Below, one piece after another: positions 6,987-8,399 of a stretch of 8,399 nt of DNA (position 1 is its first letter; every line of letters begins with the position of its first letter). Origin of the DNA: Verrucomicrobiota bacterium (lineage in GTDB: Bacteria > Verrucomicrobiota > Verrucomicrobiia > Opitutales > UBA953); assembly GCA_005798925.1 (NCBI GenBank), contig SYID01000135.1:1-8399 (forward strand), given 5' to 3'. A program made the translations under genes and the position numbers. A model generated the notes under the pieces. The model did not search any database and was not told the origin of the DNA. It saw nothing but the letters and a program-made list of their open reading frames with translations.

Positions 6987-8399
6987 TCAGGCGCCGACGC
7001 TTTTCTTGATGTCCTTCAGCTGCTGGAACTCGGGCTTGGCGGTGTAATACTTGTCGAGCGGGTAGCAGCCGGAGATGAGTCCGTTGCGGGGCGCGGTCGT
7101 GCAATCGCTGAAGGTGCGGCAGATGAACTTCGTCTCGAGGGCGCCGGTCCGCGCGGCGTCGGCCAGCATGGCCGGGTAGCTGAGGACCGCTCGGCCCACG
7201 CCGATGGCGTCGCTGCCGCCGGTCCGCAGGATGTGCTGCGCGAGGTGCGGCAGGTATTCCTGCACGTAACTGAGGCCGGAGCTGACCACGATCATGCCGG
7301 CCGGGGCCTGGGCGCGGACTTCGCGCACGACGCGCACCTGGCGGGCGACGTCGATCAGCGGGTCGTGCGCCGGCTGGTAGCCGTCGCTGGGCGGATAGGC
7401 GGCCGGGCGTTGGAGATGCGGGTTGTAGTAAGGCGAGCCGGCCGTCGTGTTGAGGATCTTGACGCCGAGTTCGCCCAGCAGCCGCACGAAGGCGAAGGTC
7501 TCGGTGAGGTCGATCTCGGTGGGCTTGGCCTGGTTGACGCCGAAGGCGTAGCGGTAAGGCAGGCAGGCCGAGAAGTCCTCGGGGATGCCCGGGCCCAGCT
7601 TGCCGGGCTGGCTCAGCGCGGGGTCGGGCCGGAAGGGCACCATGTCGAACAGGCTCAGACGCACGCCGATGTCGATCGCGTTGCCGTCCGCGCGGATGCC
7701 CGCGATGATGTCGCGCAGGATGCGGGTGCGGTTCTCGAAAGAACCGCCGAACTTGCCCGGCCGCGTGTGGGCGCCGAGGAACTCGTGCAACAGGTAGCCG
7801 TGGCAGTGTTTGATGTCCACGAAGTCGGCGCCGCAGTCGCGGGCCACGCGGGCGGCCCGGACGTAGCAGCGGATCAGCTCCTCGACGTCGGCGTCGGTCA
7901 GCACCTGGTCGTCGGAGGTGACGTTGAATTTCTTGTCGAGGATCGGGTGGCGGTAGGCCACGCGGGATTCCCAGCGTTTCTTGTCATGCGGCCGGCAGAA
8001 GCGTCCGGAATGCGTGAGCTGGAAGCCGATGACGAGGTCATCGACCGAACCCCAGCGGGCCAGGTGTTCGGCCTTGAGGATGCCGACGAGCTCGGCGATG
8101 CCGGCGCGGTTCTCCTCGTTGAGGATCAACTGGTTCATGTTCGCCCGGCCGTCCGCGCGCACGGCCATGGCCTCGGCGCCGCAGATGAGCTTGGCGCCGC
8201 TCGCGCCGAAGCGCTGCCACCGTCGCTTCATCTCCTCGGAGATACCGCCGGTGGTCGTGCCGTCCCAGCCTGCCATCGGGTGGATGGCGATGCGGTTACC
8301 GATGGTCTTGCCGTTGACCTGCGTGCGCGCGATCGGCTGCGACAGGGGGTTGCCGGCGCCGGCTTCGATGGCGTCCTCGAGGGGCAGGTCGACGCCGAG
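6987..8399 (-). CDS. Old Yellow Enzyme-type NADH:flavin oxidoreductase, N-terminus outside the window
   Basis: The frame is open from the window edge (8399) to the TGA at 6989-6987, giving 470 residues of the C-terminal portion. The ATG at 8276 is internal, because the upstream codons read sensible family sequence (GKTIGNRIAIHP before MAGWDGT). Residues numbered from the window edge: QLTHSGRFCRP at 127-137; KHCH at 197-200, the OYE active-site region that contacts FMN and substrate; AHTRPGKFGGSFENRTR at 210-226; NTTAGSPYYNPHLQRP at 317-332; and SSGLSYVQEYLPHLAQ at 373-388. GVGRAVLSYP at 400-409 is an FMN-phosphate-binding strand. These define a TIM-barrel FMN enzyme reducing C=C or related bonds with NAD(P)H. 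The tail carries C427, C433 and C445 in CX5CX11C spacing. It ends within about 25 residues of C445, so there is no second FAD/NAD domain of the dienoyl-CoA reductase type. The physiological substrate is unknown. Cytoplasmic location is inferred. Confidence 0.93.
   Translation of the reverse strand, partial: LGVDLPLEDAIEAGAGNPLSQPIARTQVNGKTIGNRIAIHPMAGWDGTTTGGISEEMKRRWQRFGASGAKLICGAEAMAVRADGRANMNQLILNEENRAGIAELVGILKAEHLARWGSVDDLVIGFQLTHSGRFCRPHDKKRWESRVAYRHPILDKKFNVTSDDQVLTDADVEELIRCYVRAARVARDCGADFVDIKHCHGYLLHEFLGAHTRPGKFGGSFENRTRILRDIIAGIRADGNAIDIGVRLSLFDMVPFRPDPALSQPGKLGPGIPEDFSACLPYRYAFGVNQAKPTEIDLTETFAFVRLLGELGVKILNTTAGSPYYNPHLQRPAAYPPSDGYQPAHDPLIDVARQVRVVREVRAQAPAGMIVVSSGLSYVQEYLPHLAQHILRTGGSDAIGVGRAVLSYPAMLADAARTGALETKFICRTFSDCTTAPRNGLISGCYPLDKYYTAKPEFQQLKDIKKSVGA

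Noticed and set aside
1..8399. CRISPR array, tRNA, rRNA, insertion sequence, prophage or defence system
   Set aside because: I saw no regularly spaced direct repeats, no tRNA-like cloverleaf, no transposase or integrase motifs and no defence-associated domains. Coding genes fill almost the whole window.

Overview
The window is GC-rich bacterial chromosomal DNA with densely packed genes. I read it as Verrucomicrobiota, probably an Opitutales/Opitutaceae-like lineage. The main support is a very long prepilin-like protein of the 'Verru_Chthon cassette protein A' type, a family I know only from that phylum. A SecF tail resembling verrucomicrobial versions agrees. The taxonomic call is an inference from protein style; there is no rRNA in the window.

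Layout: (1) positions 1-191, + strand, the last 62 residues of a SecF/SecDF protein-export subunit, cut by the window start. (2) 206-1918, + strand, recJ, a complete single-strand-specific 5'-3' exonuclease, 14 nt behind secF. (3) 1919-2017, a 99-nt convergent gap with a GC-rich hairpin. (4) 2018-6079, - strand, a 1353-residue prepilin-like surface protein that fills almost half of the window. (5) 6080-6226, a short divergent region with an AT-rich island and a plausible promoter for the prepilin gene. (6) 6227-6979, + strand, a class I SAM-dependent methyltransferase with an N-terminal membrane segment. (7) 6987-8399, - strand, an Old Yellow Enzyme-type NADH:flavin oxidoreductase whose N-terminus lies beyond the window end.

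The genes do not form one pathway. secF and recJ may be co-transcribed housekeeping genes. The prepilin-like gene stands alone, without the companion small prepilins expected beside it. The methyltransferase and the flavin oxidoreductase converge with only 7 nt between their stop codons. I found no CRISPR array, tRNA, rRNA, transposase, phage gene or defence system. The points most worth a second look are a repeat-like insertion inside the prepilin gene, the isolation of that gene from its usual cassette, and a methyltransferase that appears to be exported or membrane-anchored although its cofactor is cytoplasmic.
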